A stretch of DNA of 64,000 nucleotides from Candidatus Moranbacteria bacterium RIFCSPHIGHO2_01_FULL_55_24. GTDB taxonomy: Bacteria; Patescibacteria; Paceibacteria; Moranbacterales; UBA1568. The DNA lies in contig MFRW01000003.1 of assembly GCA_001786575.1 (NCBI GenBank), positions 1 through 64,000 on the forward strand, in the 5' to 3' direction. A program made the position numbers and the translations under genes. Shown one piece after another: positions 23,607 to 36,272 of the stretch; the stretch's first letter is position 1; every line of letters starts with the position of its first letter. Below the pieces are notes generated by a model that had not been told where the DNA came from, searched no databases, and worked only from the letters and a program-made list of their open reading frames with translations.

Positions 23607-24683
23607 ATGATCACCAAACGACAAAAAGAGGTTCTGGACTTTATCGGTAGTTATACCGACCGAAAAGGTTACGCCCCTGCCCTTGATGAAATACGTCAGA
23701 AATTCAAGCTCGCCTCTGTTTCTACCGCTCATTTTCATATCTCCAAACTGCGGGATTTAGGATATTTGGAAAAAGAAGAGAATAAACCGCGAGCGATAGC
23801 CGTGGTAGATACTTCCACAAAAAGTCTTCCCCTCATTAAAAATATTCCACTTAGAAAGGGACGACCCCCTCTCTCTTCTAAAAAATCTATAGAGGCATTC
23901 CGCGATAAAATCATCGAAGGTGACTGTTTGGATGTGATGCAGCATATCCCTTCCAAATCCATAGATATGATCCTCTGTGATCTTCCCTATGGGACAACCC
24001 AGAATCATTGGGACAGTACCATTCCCCTGGATCAACTCTGGGATCATTATGAGAGGATCATCAAAGACAACGGGGCTATAGTATTGACTGGTCATGGATT
24101 GTTTACAGCCCAACTCATGCTCTCAAATCCGAAACTCTTCAAATACAAGTTGACTTGGGTAAAATCAAAATCGACCAATTTCCTGAATGCCAAGAAGCAG
24201 CCGCTCCGAAAACACGAAGATGTTTGCATTTTCTACAAGAACCAGCCCGTTTACAATCCCCAGATGAGTACTGGAGAACCCTATAATAAGGGTTTCAGAA
24301 AAGACCAGCTCACCGGCAGTTATGGAGACTTCAAAACAGTAGAGGTGAAAAGCAATGGAGAGCGCTACCCCACCGATGTCATTTATTTCAAGACTGCCGA
24401 GAGCGAAGGTGAGGTGATGCATCCGACACAAAAACCTGTCGAGCTTGGCCGTTACTTAATCCGCACTTTTACGAAAAAAGGCGGTATCGTTCTCGATAAC
24501 ACTTGCGGAAGCGGGAGCTTCTTGGTTTCAGCAATCCTCGAAGGACGCAGTTTCATCGGCATCGAGAAGAATGAGGAAGTATACCTTCACCGAAAAGAGC
24601 GCGTGGACTATATCGACGTCTGTAAAAAAAGAATCACCGCTGCAAGAAAACAGTTCAAAAGTCTAGATAATTCCCTTCTTTAA
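23607..24683 (+). CDS. DNA methyltransferase with an N-terminal LexA-type winged helix
   Basis: 358 residues from the ATG at 23607, which matches the usual LexA start; GTG at 23589 is an alternative. Residues 1-68 (MITKRQKEVLDFI...HFHISKLRDLGYLEK) form a LexA-type DNA-binding domain. KSLPLIKNIPLRKGRPPL then recalls the beginning of the LexA hinge. From about 100 the methyltransferase begins: motif IV DLPY at 125-128, a target-recognition middle, HPTQKP, and motif I DNTCGSGSF near 305. The IV-before-I order is the beta class (N6-adenine or N4-cytosine). Its stop overlaps that of the facing nuclease gene. The stretch is AT-richer than its neighbours, suggesting transfer. Confidence 0.88.
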   Translation: MITKRQKEVLDFIGSYTDRKGYAPALDEIRQKFKLASVSTAHFHISKLRDLGYLEKEENKPRAIAVVDTSTKSLPLIKNIPLRKGRPPLSSKKSIEAFRDKIIEGDCLDVMQHIPSKSIDMILCDLPYGTTQNHWDSTIPLDQLWDHYERIIKDNGAIVLTGHGLFTAQLMLSNPKLFKYKLTWVKSKSTNFLNAKKQPLRKHEDVCIFYKNQPVYNPQMSTGEPYNKGFRKDQLTGSYGDFKTVEVKSNGERYPTDVIYFKTAESEGEVMHPTQKPVELGRYLIRTFTKKGGIVLDNTCGSGSFLVSAILEGRSFIGIEKNEEVYLHRKERVDYIDVCKKRITAARKQFKSLDNSLL

Positions 24684-25597
24684 ATTCCATCAAAAAGCTC
24701 TTCCGTGAAAAGAGCTCTTGCTCGATTCATCTCTGATTCCGAAAGCTCTCCTTTCTCCTCGAGCCACTTCAGGAGATGGAAATACTGGTTCGGATGCAGG
24801 ATAGGCTTTACCGTTTTTTCAAGGCCAGTTTGTTGCTTTACAAAGTCTAGATGCTTTTCAGAAAGCACGCCTCTGCCGATAAGGTCATAAGCGATACGCA
24901 TAGCATCGACAGAAGTGAGGTTCAGATCGCCTTTCCGACTCTTATCCTGTTCGACATCTGCCTGCTCTATCGACAGAAGATCTCGTATCCCTGCCAGACC
25001 ATTCAGGTTACGATTGTAGAATTCTATCTCTTGGCCGCGATACGTAAACCATGTCCTGCCCTGCTCCGTCAGCGATCCTCGAGAAAGATACACCCCCTCG
25101 CGAGCTACTCGTTCCTTAGAAACCCAGCCGCAGATATAGAGCGTCCATTTTCTCTGGCGAGAGGTACCGGGGAGCTCCCGACTACTCGGAGTCTCCAGGT
25201 GCGTCATGAGATAAATGTCCGTATCCAGATTTTCAGCATGAATTTGGCGGGCGAAAAAATTGTGCTTCGCTTCGCGCGCAATACCGTCACTACTTTCATA
25301 TTCTTCCTGAAACGGCAGTGCTCCACCGCGACACTTCACATCCAGCTTCACGCCAGAGGGCAAGAGAATATCATATCCCAGAGGATGGTCCCCTGGATTG
25401 ATTTCCGACATTCCCAGCTGATTCCGGATAACCATTTCTGCCAAGGCGCCAAAGCCTTGTTCGTCCTTGCTCCCGCGTTCCGCGCCAGTCTTATTCTGAT
25501 TCGCTGCAAGATATTCTGCTGCTTGCTGCCTCAAGCGGAAACCTTCTTCATCCGCAAGTTTTATAATGATCGGCTTTGGCAGATGATAGGTATACAT
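24680..25597 (-). CDS. Putative type II restriction endonuclease, PD-(D/E)XK fold
   Basis: 305 residues. Asp76, Asp86 and Lys88 (YDILLP then KLDVKC) form a PD-(D/E)XK-type site, with Glu54 in the helix ALAEMVIRNQLG upstream. Nothing else in the sequence points to a known enzyme. It faces the methyltransferase tail to tail with a 4-base overlap at TTAA, which is why I read the pair as a restriction-modification system. Recognition site unknown. The C-terminal part contains predicted helices with many charged residues. Base use is like the methyltransferase gene. Confidence 0.7.
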   Translation of the reverse strand: MYTYHLPKPIIIKLADEEGFRLRQQAAEYLAANQNKTGAERGSKDEQGFGALAEMVIRNQLGMSEINPGDHPLGYDILLPSGVKLDVKCRGGALPFQEEYESSDGIAREAKHNFFARQIHAENLDTDIYLMTHLETPSSRELPGTSRQRKWTLYICGWVSKERVAREGVYLSRGSLTEQGRTWFTYRGQEIEFYNRNLNGLAGIRDLLSIEQADVEQDKSRKGDLNLTSVDAMRIAYDLIGRGVLSEKHLDFVKQQTGLEKTVKPILHPNQYFHLLKWLEEKGELSESEMNRARALFTEELFDGI

Positions 25598-25672
25598 AGC
25601 ACGTTCAGGAAAAGAAATTCAGAATTGATTTTCAGAATTTTCGATAAATTCTCTCTTCGCCTTTATCGGAGC

Positions 25673-26035
25673 TTAGTGCGTATCGTCCGCCTTGGTGGCG
25701 TGGATGGTGCCGGGAGCGTGCTCTGGCGGGGCGTAGATGGTGTAGAGCTTGAGCGCTTCGCTTCCCGTGTTTATCACGTTGTGCTCCGTACCGGCCGGTA
25801 CGATAGCGGCATCGCCGTCTTTGAGGACGGTTTCCTCCCCATCCATGATTATCTTGCACTCGCCTTCCTCGATCCGGAAGAACTGATCATGGGTATCATG
25901 TGCCTCCAAGCCGATCTCTTCGCCCGGCTGGAGCGCCATGACAACCAGCTGCATATTCGGCCCGGTATAGATGACTTCGCGATAATTCGCGTTGTCCTCG
26001 GTGATTTTCTCTATATTGCCTGTGTAGCCTTTCAT
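25673..26035 (-). CDS. Cupin-domain protein
   Basis: 120 residues from the ATG at 26035; the longer reading overlaps the promoter -10 (TATACT on the minus strand at 26063-26068). Metal motif 1 is present as GEEIGLEAHDTHDQFFRIEEG and motif 2 as VPAGTEHNVINTG, giving His/His/Glu/His type ligands. A single-domain cupin; such proteins are often sugar isomerases or mannose-6-phosphate isomerase-like. Specific activity not evident. Stands alone. Confidence 0.85.
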   Translation of the reverse strand: MKGYTGNIEKITEDNANYREVIYTGPNMQLVVMALQPGEEIGLEAHDTHDQFFRIEEGECKIIMDGEETVLKDGDAAIVPAGTEHNVINTGSEALKLYTIYAPPEHAPGTIHATKADDTH

Positions 26036-26120
26036 ACGTTTGACGTTATGAATTACGCCTCCAGTATACACCGAAAATCTCTTGAGGGCTTGCGGCTGTT
26101 GGAATACCCTTTTTTGCCCT

Positions 26121-26699
26121 TCAGACGAGCTTCAGTTTCTTGCGGCGTTCCCGGTAATCCGGAATAGTCTTCCCCATCAGGCTCCAGAACTTGGGCGAAT
26201 GGTTGAACTCCTCCAGATGGCAGAGCTCGTGGACGATGATGTAATCGGCAAGCTCCGGCGGCAGGAAGGCGATCCGATAGTTGAAGTTCACATTCCCCTT
26301 CTTGGAGCAGCTCCCCCAGCGGCTCTTCTGGTCGCGGATCGTCACCCGATTCCAGGAGAACCCGTAGCTCCGGTTGAAATGCTCGAGGCGGGCCGCTGCC
26401 AGAACGGAGGCCTCTTCCCTGACTGCCAGGAAATCAGTCCGCGTGCCGCTCGCCAGGATGCTCTTGGGCATGGCGTCGACCTTCTGTTTGGTGTGATAGA
26501 TCCACTCGGCCCGGGATTGGACGAAGGCTATGAGCACGCTTTCGCGCGCGGTCTTGGGGGCCGAGAGGACCAGGCGCCCGTCGGCGAAGAATTGGAGACG
26601 CAAAGCCCGAGCCCCATGGCGGCGGCGCACGGCATAGGCGAAGCTGTTCCCGTCGGGGAGGTAGACTGTCGGGATGCGTCTGTCTTTGCGGAGCGGCAT
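26121..26699 (-). CDS. YgjP-like (DUF45) zinc metallopeptidase
   Basis: 192 residues. The zinc motif HELCH starts at residue 157 and continues LEEFNHSPKFW, as in the YgjP/DUF45 family. The preceding RDQKSRWGSCSKKGNVNFNY is the other hallmark. Family members are soluble and often linked with DNA or stress processes; the substrate is unknown. Full length for the family. Divergent from the coiled-coil gene at 26798. Confidence 0.9.
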   Translation of the reverse strand: MPLRKDRRIPTVYLPDGNSFAYAVRRRHGARALRLQFFADGRLVLSAPKTARESVLIAFVQSRAEWIYHTKQKVDAMPKSILASGTRTDFLAVREEASVLAAARLEHFNRSYGFSWNRVTIRDQKSRWGSCSKKGNVNFNYRIAFLPPELADYIIVHELCHLEEFNHSPKFWSLMGKTIPDYRERRKKLKLV

Positions 26700-26797
26700 A
26701 CGGAAGAAGATGAATGAGCCCCACTAGGATAGCAGAGATTCGACCCTTGTTACAGAGAAAAATGGACGCGCCGCGGAAAATTCCGTAGACTGGACAT

Positions 26798-27349
26798 ATG
26801 AAGCAAGACAAACAGAGCCAGCCTGCCCGGGAAGCCGGAGGGTCGAACTTGGAAAATATAGCCATCGGCGCCACCCGCTACATCGGGTCCCTCCCCTCTC
26901 TCATCCTCCACACCTTCTTCTTCGTGGGGATTTTTTCGCTTTCCGTTTTCGGTTTCACCTTCGACCAGATCATGCTCATCCTGACGACAGCGGTCTCGCT
27001 CGAGGCTATCTACCTCTCGATCTTCATCCAGATGACCGTCAATCGCCAGAGCGAGCAGATCGCGGAAGTGAGCGAGGACGTGGAAGAGATTTCGGAAGAT
27101 GTCGAAGAGATCTCGAAGGACATCGATGATATCCAGGAAGACGTCGAGGGCATCTCCGAGGACGTGGAAGAGATCTCGAAGGACATCGACGGCATCCAGG
27201 AAGACGTGGAAGAGATTTCGGAAGAAATAGAGGAAGAGGAGCGCGAAGAGGCCGCCGAACACGCCAAGGGCGTAGAGAAGATAGAGAGGCTCGAAGGCAT
27301 TCTCGCCGAGCTCCTCCAGGAAGTGAAGACGCTCAAAGGGAAGAAATGA
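26798..27349 (+). CDS. Two-span membrane protein with a long heptad-repeat tail
   Basis: 183 residues. Two transmembrane helices (about 36-54 and 59-77) separated by FDQ resemble the DUF1003-type hairpin, ending IQMTVNRQ. Then comes a striking run of near-identical heptads (EDVEEIS, KDIDDIQ, EDVEGIS and variants) from about 92 to 145, and a final short helix. It should form an acidic coiled coil on the cytoplasmic side, perhaps a trimer or tetramer. Function unknown. It has its own terminator. Confidence 0.7.
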   Translation: MKQDKQSQPAREAGGSNLENIAIGATRYIGSLPSLILHTFFFVGIFSLSVFGFTFDQIMLILTTAVSLEAIYLSIFIQMTVNRQSEQIAEVSEDVEEISEDVEEISKDIDDIQEDVEGISEDVEEISKDIDGIQEDVEEISEEIEEEEREEAAEHAKGVEKIERLEGILAELLQEVKTLKGKK

Positions 27350-27370
27350 ACGAAGCTGCGAATATGAAAA

Positions 27371-27400
27371 GGGCTCTCCGACGATATCGGGGAGCCCTTT
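27371..27400 (+). terminator. Terminator after the coiled-coil membrane protein
   Basis: GGGCTCTCC and GGGGAGCCC pair and are followed by TTTAT. The T run is short, so moderate confidence. Confidence 0.65.
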
Positions 27401-27418
27401 ATGGCATGAACAAGGCAT

Positions 27419-27799
27419 TCATGTGATGAATCTCGCATAGATGTTCCGCTTCGGATCGATCCTGATGTGCAGGATTTCTCCCCCGCAGAGATCCACATCG
27501 CGTTCGAGCAGGATGACGCCGGTCTCGAGCACGAACCAGAGATCCGTCCGGCACGTCAGCTCTTCTTTGTTCACGCGGAGCAGTCTGATCTGCCCCGGGA
27601 GCAGACCTGTCGGCATCCACATGTTTACAACGGAAATCATCTCATCATCCGGAGGCATGTCGGAAACCGCCAGTATGGCTTCGGAGGTTTCGTTCATGAT
27701 ATGGATCGTATTCTGGAACGGCGGTTCCTCTGCCGCCGCGGACGAGGTAAAGAGAATCCAGGCGAGAGAAAGTACGAGAAACTTGCTAAAAAAGGACAT
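27419..27799 (-). CDS. Secreted orphan protein, paralogue of the next gene upstream
   Basis: 126 residues. A signal peptide (KFLVLSLAWILFTSSAAA, cleavage after about residue 23) is followed by a small beta-rich domain. The line TDLWFVLETGVILLERDVDL closely parallels TVDLLAMLDSGEIIFRDYIN in the protein at 27866-28339, and both have one conserved Cys on either side. So these are tandem paralogues. AGAGGGGTGAACC before the ATG provides the ribosome-binding site. Exported; role unknown. Confidence 0.65.
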   Translation of the reverse strand: MSFFSKFLVLSLAWILFTSSAAAEEPPFQNTIHIMNETSEAILAVSDMPPDDEMISVVNMWMPTGLLPGQIRLLRVNKEELTCRTDLWFVLETGVILLERDVDLCGGEILHIRIDPKRNIYARFIT

Positions 27800-27865
27800 G
27801 GTTCACCCCTCTTCCCTTTGGACATTTCCAAATTGCTTTGAATATAGCTCTTGGGGAAGCAGGCG

Positions 27866-28339
27866 TCAAACAAAAAAAGAAAAGGCCCACTGGTAGGCCT
27901 TTTTTGAGGAATGTATGGATTTTCTTTCCTTTCTTTCCTTTATATTCTTCATTTCCTTGACCACTGGCTCGGTTAGGATTCCCTTTGCGAATATCTTGAT
28001 TTTGACCAGTTTGTCCGATTGCTCACAGATATTGATATAGTCCCGGAAAATGATCTCACCGCTGTCCAGCATTGCGAGCAGATCCACAGTACACTTCACG
28101 GGATCATCTACAAAGACCATTGTCCTGCTCTCGCCATTCCGTAATGGATCATTCGTGAAGACAGATGTGACCGACCCCTTTCTCTTCTTGCGGTCGAGTA
28201 CCGAAAATATGGCGGTTTTTCCGGAAACATTCGTGACAATGAAATCGCGCACGACGCCCTTCTCTTCTTTTTGCAGAGGCGCCGAACCGCATGGCCCCAG
28301 AAAGAACAATACCAGAACAAGAAAAAGTATTTTTCTCAT
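27866..28339 (-). CDS. Secreted orphan protein, tandem paralogue
   Basis: 157 residues from the ATG at 28339, which follows AGGAGG by 6 bases; longer readings lack a site. N-terminal signal MRKILFLVLVLFFLGPCGSA has a Cys after Pro, which does not fit a standard lipobox. The domain shares spacing and key residues with the product of 27419-27799. The C-terminal KKAYQWAFSFFV is translated from the terminator hairpin itself, so the last dozen residues may not be functional or an upstream frame change may have occurred. Confidence 0.6.
   Translation of the reverse strand: MRKILFLVLVLFFLGPCGSAPLQKEEKGVVRDFIVTNVSGKTAIFSVLDRKKRKGSVTSVFTNDPLRNGESRTMVFVDDPVKCTVDLLAMLDSGEIIFRDYINICEQSDKLVKIKIFAKGILTEPVVKEMKNIKERKERKSIHSSKKAYQWAFSFFV
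27880..27905. terminator. Bidirectional-type hairpin inside the end of the preceding orphan gene
   Basis: AAAGGCC and GGCCTTT pair around CACTGGTA, with A/T runs on both sides. It falls before the stop codon of the gene at 27866-28339 rather than after it. Confidence 0.7.
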
Positions 28340-28413
28340 TTCCCTCCTCCTGTCGCTGAAAGAACTCTTGATACGGGAAAGAGTAATCCTTTTCTCCGGG
28401 AAAGTCAAAATTC

Positions 28414-31062
<2,649 letters not shown>

Positions 31063-31125
31063 AAACAGCTTCAAAAAAGTTCCTTATTCTACCACGAAAA
31101 ACGCTTCCTATCAAGAGAGTCCCGG

Positions 31126-31833
31126 CTATCGGGATGACGGGAGCGCGGAAAGCGCTACATATTCTTCCACCCGCTCGGGATGGACGATCACTTCTATCGG
31201 TCCCTCGCCGGGAAAGTCGGCCTCCCGGAATCCGTTCCCGAACCAGTCCAGGCTCGTCACGGTATCGCTCGTGGCGCGCGGCAGAGCGGCGAACGCTTTG
31301 GTCGAGAAGCGATGCAGGAACGAGAGGATCCAGGCCACCAGCTGCTTCTCACTTCCCGCCTGGACGCCATGCTTCCCGAAGCGTACGTAGGCGATGCCAT
31401 GCGTATGCGCGAGTTTGATCAGCGCTCGGAAGAACGGCGGGTAGTAATGCACGTTCTCGTGCGAATTGAGCCCGTCCGGCACCCGGCCGAAAGCTTCGCG
31501 GAACATCTCGATCTGCTCGCGCCAGACATGTGCCACCCGCGCCTCGGTCAGACGACCGGAAAGCAGGCGGAACAAGAAACTGATGAGACGGGTGATCACG
31601 CTTTCCTCCACCTGCTCGCCGCTCGCCAAGAGCCCGCGCAGGTCCAAGTGAAGGTCGATCGGGATTCCGGTCGCCTTGAGCCTCTCGCAGTCGCTTTCGG
31701 AAACTTCGCGGATGAGCACGGCGACCCGATCGATCTTCCCGGCCTGCACCAATTCCAAAGTTACCGGCACGGTATCCCGGATGCCGTAATCGTCTGCGAC
31801 GATCACCAGTTTTCGGCGTTTCTCCGGATTCAT
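31126..31833 (-). CDS. ChbG/YdjC-family carbohydrate deacetylase-like protein
   Basis: 235 residues. VIVADDYG (metal Asp pair), PIDLHLDL, the His pair in LNSHENVHYYP and EVIVHPE follow the ChbG/HpnK order. These enzymes remove acetyl groups from sugars such as diacetylchitobiose or from lipid-linked sugars. Substrate unknown here. Its ATG overlaps the upstream alkyltransferase stop in ATGA, so they are translated together, although no functional link is evident. Confidence 0.85.
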   Translation of the reverse strand: MNPEKRRKLVIVADDYGIRDTVPVTLELVQAGKIDRVAVLIREVSESDCERLKATGIPIDLHLDLRGLLASGEQVEESVITRLISFLFRLLSGRLTEARVAHVWREQIEMFREAFGRVPDGLNSHENVHYYPPFFRALIKLAHTHGIAYVRFGKHGVQAGSEKQLVAWILSFLHRFSTKAFAALPRATSDTVTSLDWFGNGFREADFPGEGPIEVIVHPERVEEYVALSALPSSR

Positions 31834-32144
31834 AGCTTCACCCGATCAGTGCTGATAAAAGGAACGCCCTCCTTGCGGAGGAGCAAGGCTTTCTGCCGGC
31901 TGCCGCCGCGGTTGTACCCGCCCATCTTCCCGTCCGCGCGGACTACCCGATGGCACGGGATCGCTTCATCGTAGTTTCCTTTCATAAGGCTTCCCACGGC
32001 CCGAGCCGCTCCCGGAAAGCCGGCTTTCCCGGCGACCGTGCCATACGTCATCACCCGGCCTTCGGGGATGGCGCGTACTGCCTGTCGCACCCGCTCTCTG
32101 AATTTCGTGCTCACGGATTTTTTTCCGATCCTAGGCTTTGCCAT
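31830..32144 (-). CDS. Methylated-DNA-cysteine S-methyltransferase, single-domain
   Basis: 104 residues, only the catalytic and DNA-binding domain of the Ogt/AGT family. The acceptor Cys64 is in AIPCHRVV, so it is a true alkyltransferase candidate rather than an ATL protein (which has Trp there). The recognition helix region GAARAVGSLMKGN and the RKEGV tail are present. It repairs O6-alkylguanine and is consumed in the reaction. It adds to the repair genes clustered around it. Confidence 0.9.
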   Translation of the reverse strand: MAKPRIGKKSVSTKFRERVRQAVRAIPEGRVMTYGTVAGKAGFPGAARAVGSLMKGNYDEAIPCHRVVRADGKMGGYNRGGSRQKALLLRKEGVPFISTDRVKL

Positions 32145-32234
32145 ATGTTTTGCATTATCACCAAAGCCTCTCCACCCGAGGACGGATGAGAGGCTTATCG
32201 TACGAAAGGTCTTCCTTAGCTGCTCAAGAGAAGA

Positions 32235-33050
32235 CTATTCACCGAAAGCTGCTTTCAATTCTTTCTGGGCTGCTTCCAGAGTCGTACGGAAGTCAGTAAA
32301 AGCTTTCTCGAGAGAAGTCTGCCGGGTTTTCGCGAGCGCTTTCACCTGCCCCCCTACCTTATCGCTTGCCTGCCGGTCAGACTGCAGGGCTTCGCGGGCC
32401 GCCTGCATATCGGAGAGGAACTCTTCTCGGACGGTTTTGGCATCAGTGCCCTTCTCGCAGGAAGCCTTGGCTTCAGCCAAAGCGGCATTGGTAGCGGAGG
32501 TGAATTTCTTTTTCACGGAATCGATACCGCTCTGGCGTCCGGATACGGTATTCTCGACACTCGTACGGAAAGAAGTGATAGCGGCATCCACGGCAGTGCG
32601 GCGCGTCTTGATCGCGGCCTCGACCGTCGTCTTGAACTTCTCTACTGCGGCCTTCTCTGCATCAGTATCGGCCTTTTCCAAAAGCTTGGCGTACATCTGG
32701 ACGCGTCGCTCGTCGCCGCCATCGCGCTTCCCTTCGAGCAACTGATCACGCTTGGTGCGCTTTTCTTCAAGACGCTTCAGGCGATTATCCTGGCGTTCGT
32801 CGATCTTGCCGCTTCGCTCATCAAGACGGGCAGAAATCTGGGAAGCGTTTTCGATAAAGCGGGTGCAGAAAGCTTTCTGACGTTCATCCAAGAGTCCTTG
32901 GCGGTTCGCCTGGCGCTCTTCGATCATGGTCTGGCGCTCCGCTTTTCTCTCCTCGGCACGTTCCTTCAGGTTCTGGGCCGACACGATCAAGGGCGATCCC
33001 GCAATTATCAAAGCTGCGGCGAACGCCGAAAATTTATAGGCTGTTTTCAT
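32235..33050 (-). CDS. Secreted coiled-coil protein
   Basis: 271 residues from the second ATG (33050); the first at 33053 is equal in merit. A signal peptide (YKFSAFAAALIIAGSPLIVSA) is followed by nearly all-helical sequence rich in Glu, Arg, Lys and Ala, with repeated ERQANRQGLLDERQKAF-like units, and two cysteines, one near the start and one in KASCEKG. Expected outside the membrane as an elongated helical rod. Overlaps the upstream small membrane protein gene, so they form an operon. No recognised family. Confidence 0.65.
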   Translation of the reverse strand: MKTAYKFSAFAAALIIAGSPLIVSAQNLKERAEERKAERQTMIEERQANRQGLLDERQKAFCTRFIENASQISARLDERSGKIDERQDNRLKRLEEKRTKRDQLLEGKRDGGDERRVQMYAKLLEKADTDAEKAAVEKFKTTVEAAIKTRRTAVDAAITSFRTSVENTVSGRQSGIDSVKKKFTSATNAALAEAKASCEKGTDAKTVREEFLSDMQAAREALQSDRQASDKVGGQVKALAKTRQTSLEKAFTDFRTTLEAAQKELKAAFGE

Positions 33051-33357
33051 CATATGATTCGCTTAAGTCATTTACGCTCTGGCTATCGCTCTGGATCTCG
33101 GCTTCCGTATCGGAGCTTTCCTCATCGAAAGCTTCCGCTTCGATCATCGTTTCGCTCTCGATCTCCTGGGTGATACCATCGATATTCTCCGGAACCGGTT
33201 TCGTCTCCGCGGTCGGGGCTTCTGCCGCTTCCTTGTCCATAGCTCTTTGTGTCATAGCGTCCCGGCCGTCATCCGCAAATTGCCGGTAGATGAGGGCACC
33301 TGCGGCGATGATGGCAAAAACCGCAATGGCAACCCCTGTTGTCTGGTTTTTTGTCAT
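33034..33357 (-). CDS. Small anchored acidic protein
   Basis: 107 residues from the ATG at 33357 (a TTG five codons earlier is possible). One transmembrane helix (about 8-26) followed by a Glu/Asp/Ser-rich, likely disordered outer tail. Unrecognised. Its 3' end overlaps the start of the coiled-coil gene by about 20 bases, suggesting translation coupling and that the two proteins work together at the surface. Confidence 0.6.
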   Translation of the reverse strand: MTKNQTTGVAIAVFAIIAAGALIYRQFADDGRDAMTQRAMDKEAAEAPTAETKPVPENIDGITQEIESETMIEAEAFDEESSDTEAEIQSDSQSVNDLSESYDENSL

Positions 33358-33428
33358 ACTCTTTATTTTCAAAACTTACGCTGTGATTCCTATTATACCT
33401 CGAAAAATCAGGACACCAAAAAGCCCCT

Positions 33429-35483
<2,055 letters not shown>

Positions 35484-35523
35484 ACGAAAATATTCCTTCA
35501 CTTTTAGGGTAGCACACCGGGAA

Positions 35524-36213
35524 TCAGCGCTTCATCCCCCGGAGCTTGGAGAGACATCTCTCGAAAATCCGGACGCCGGCTCCGCGATGCAGGTAGAGAT
35601 ATCCGAGGAAGGCTGCCACCGCTACCCACGCGAGGATGTCGGCATAATATTTGTAATCATTCACGTTCTGCCACAGGCGGTTGAGCGAAGCGAGGCCTGC
35701 ATAGCCGAGCACCATGTAGCCGAGGTCCTTGACGAAGTTTCCGAGGAAAGAGGCTATGAGGAATACTCTGGTATTGATCTTCACGATTCCGCACGCGATC
35801 GAGGTAAGCGTGACCGGAAAGAACGGTGTCGCGCGCATCATGAAGAGCGCTCCGCCGTCCTTCCAGTGGTGTCCGCTGAAACGCTGGCCGATACTCTCGA
35901 CTTCGGCATGGCCCACGCCGAAGAGACGTTGCAGGCGCGGGATGAGGATGTCTTCCAGGCGATCGCCTATCCAGTAATAGAAGTACGCTCCGAAGAGGCG
36001 CGCCACATTGCCGATGAGCGCCAGAAAGACGAGCGCTACAAGCGAGCGGCCGTCAGCCAGCGCGAGCGATCCGGTGATTCCCATGACAAGCGAGGCCGGA
36101 ATGAAGCTGAAGATCTCTTCGAAGAGAGAACCGAGAAAGACGAACCATTCCAAGGGCACTTGGGAAGCGAAAAGGCGGAACCATTGTTCGATAGATCCGA
36201 AAAACTGCATCAT
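35524..36213 (-). CDS. DedA/VTT-domain membrane protein
   Basis: 229 residues with about five hydrophobic segments. EEIFSFIPASLVMGITGSLA and the GGALFMMRATPFFPVTLTSIACG stretch (Arg-x-x-P-x-x-P) are the re-entrant loop marks of the VTT/DedA family. Such proteins help lipid-carrier or phospholipid movement across the membrane. Located just upstream of uvrB on the same strand, 40 bases away. Confidence 0.85.
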   Translation of the reverse strand: MMQFFGSIEQWFRLFASQVPLEWFVFLGSLFEEIFSFIPASLVMGITGSLALADGRSLVALVFLALIGNVARLFGAYFYYWIGDRLEDILIPRLQRLFGVGHAEVESIGQRFSGHHWKDGGALFMMRATPFFPVTLTSIACGIVKINTRVFLIASFLGNFVKDLGYMVLGYAGLASLNRLWQNVNDYKYYADILAWVAVAAFLGYLYLHRGAGVRIFERCLSKLRGMKR

Positions 36214-36272
36214 GCGGGTTTTGTCTGCGTCAAAGAGAAAAAGGGAATGCCGGATTTCTCTCCAAGTATACC

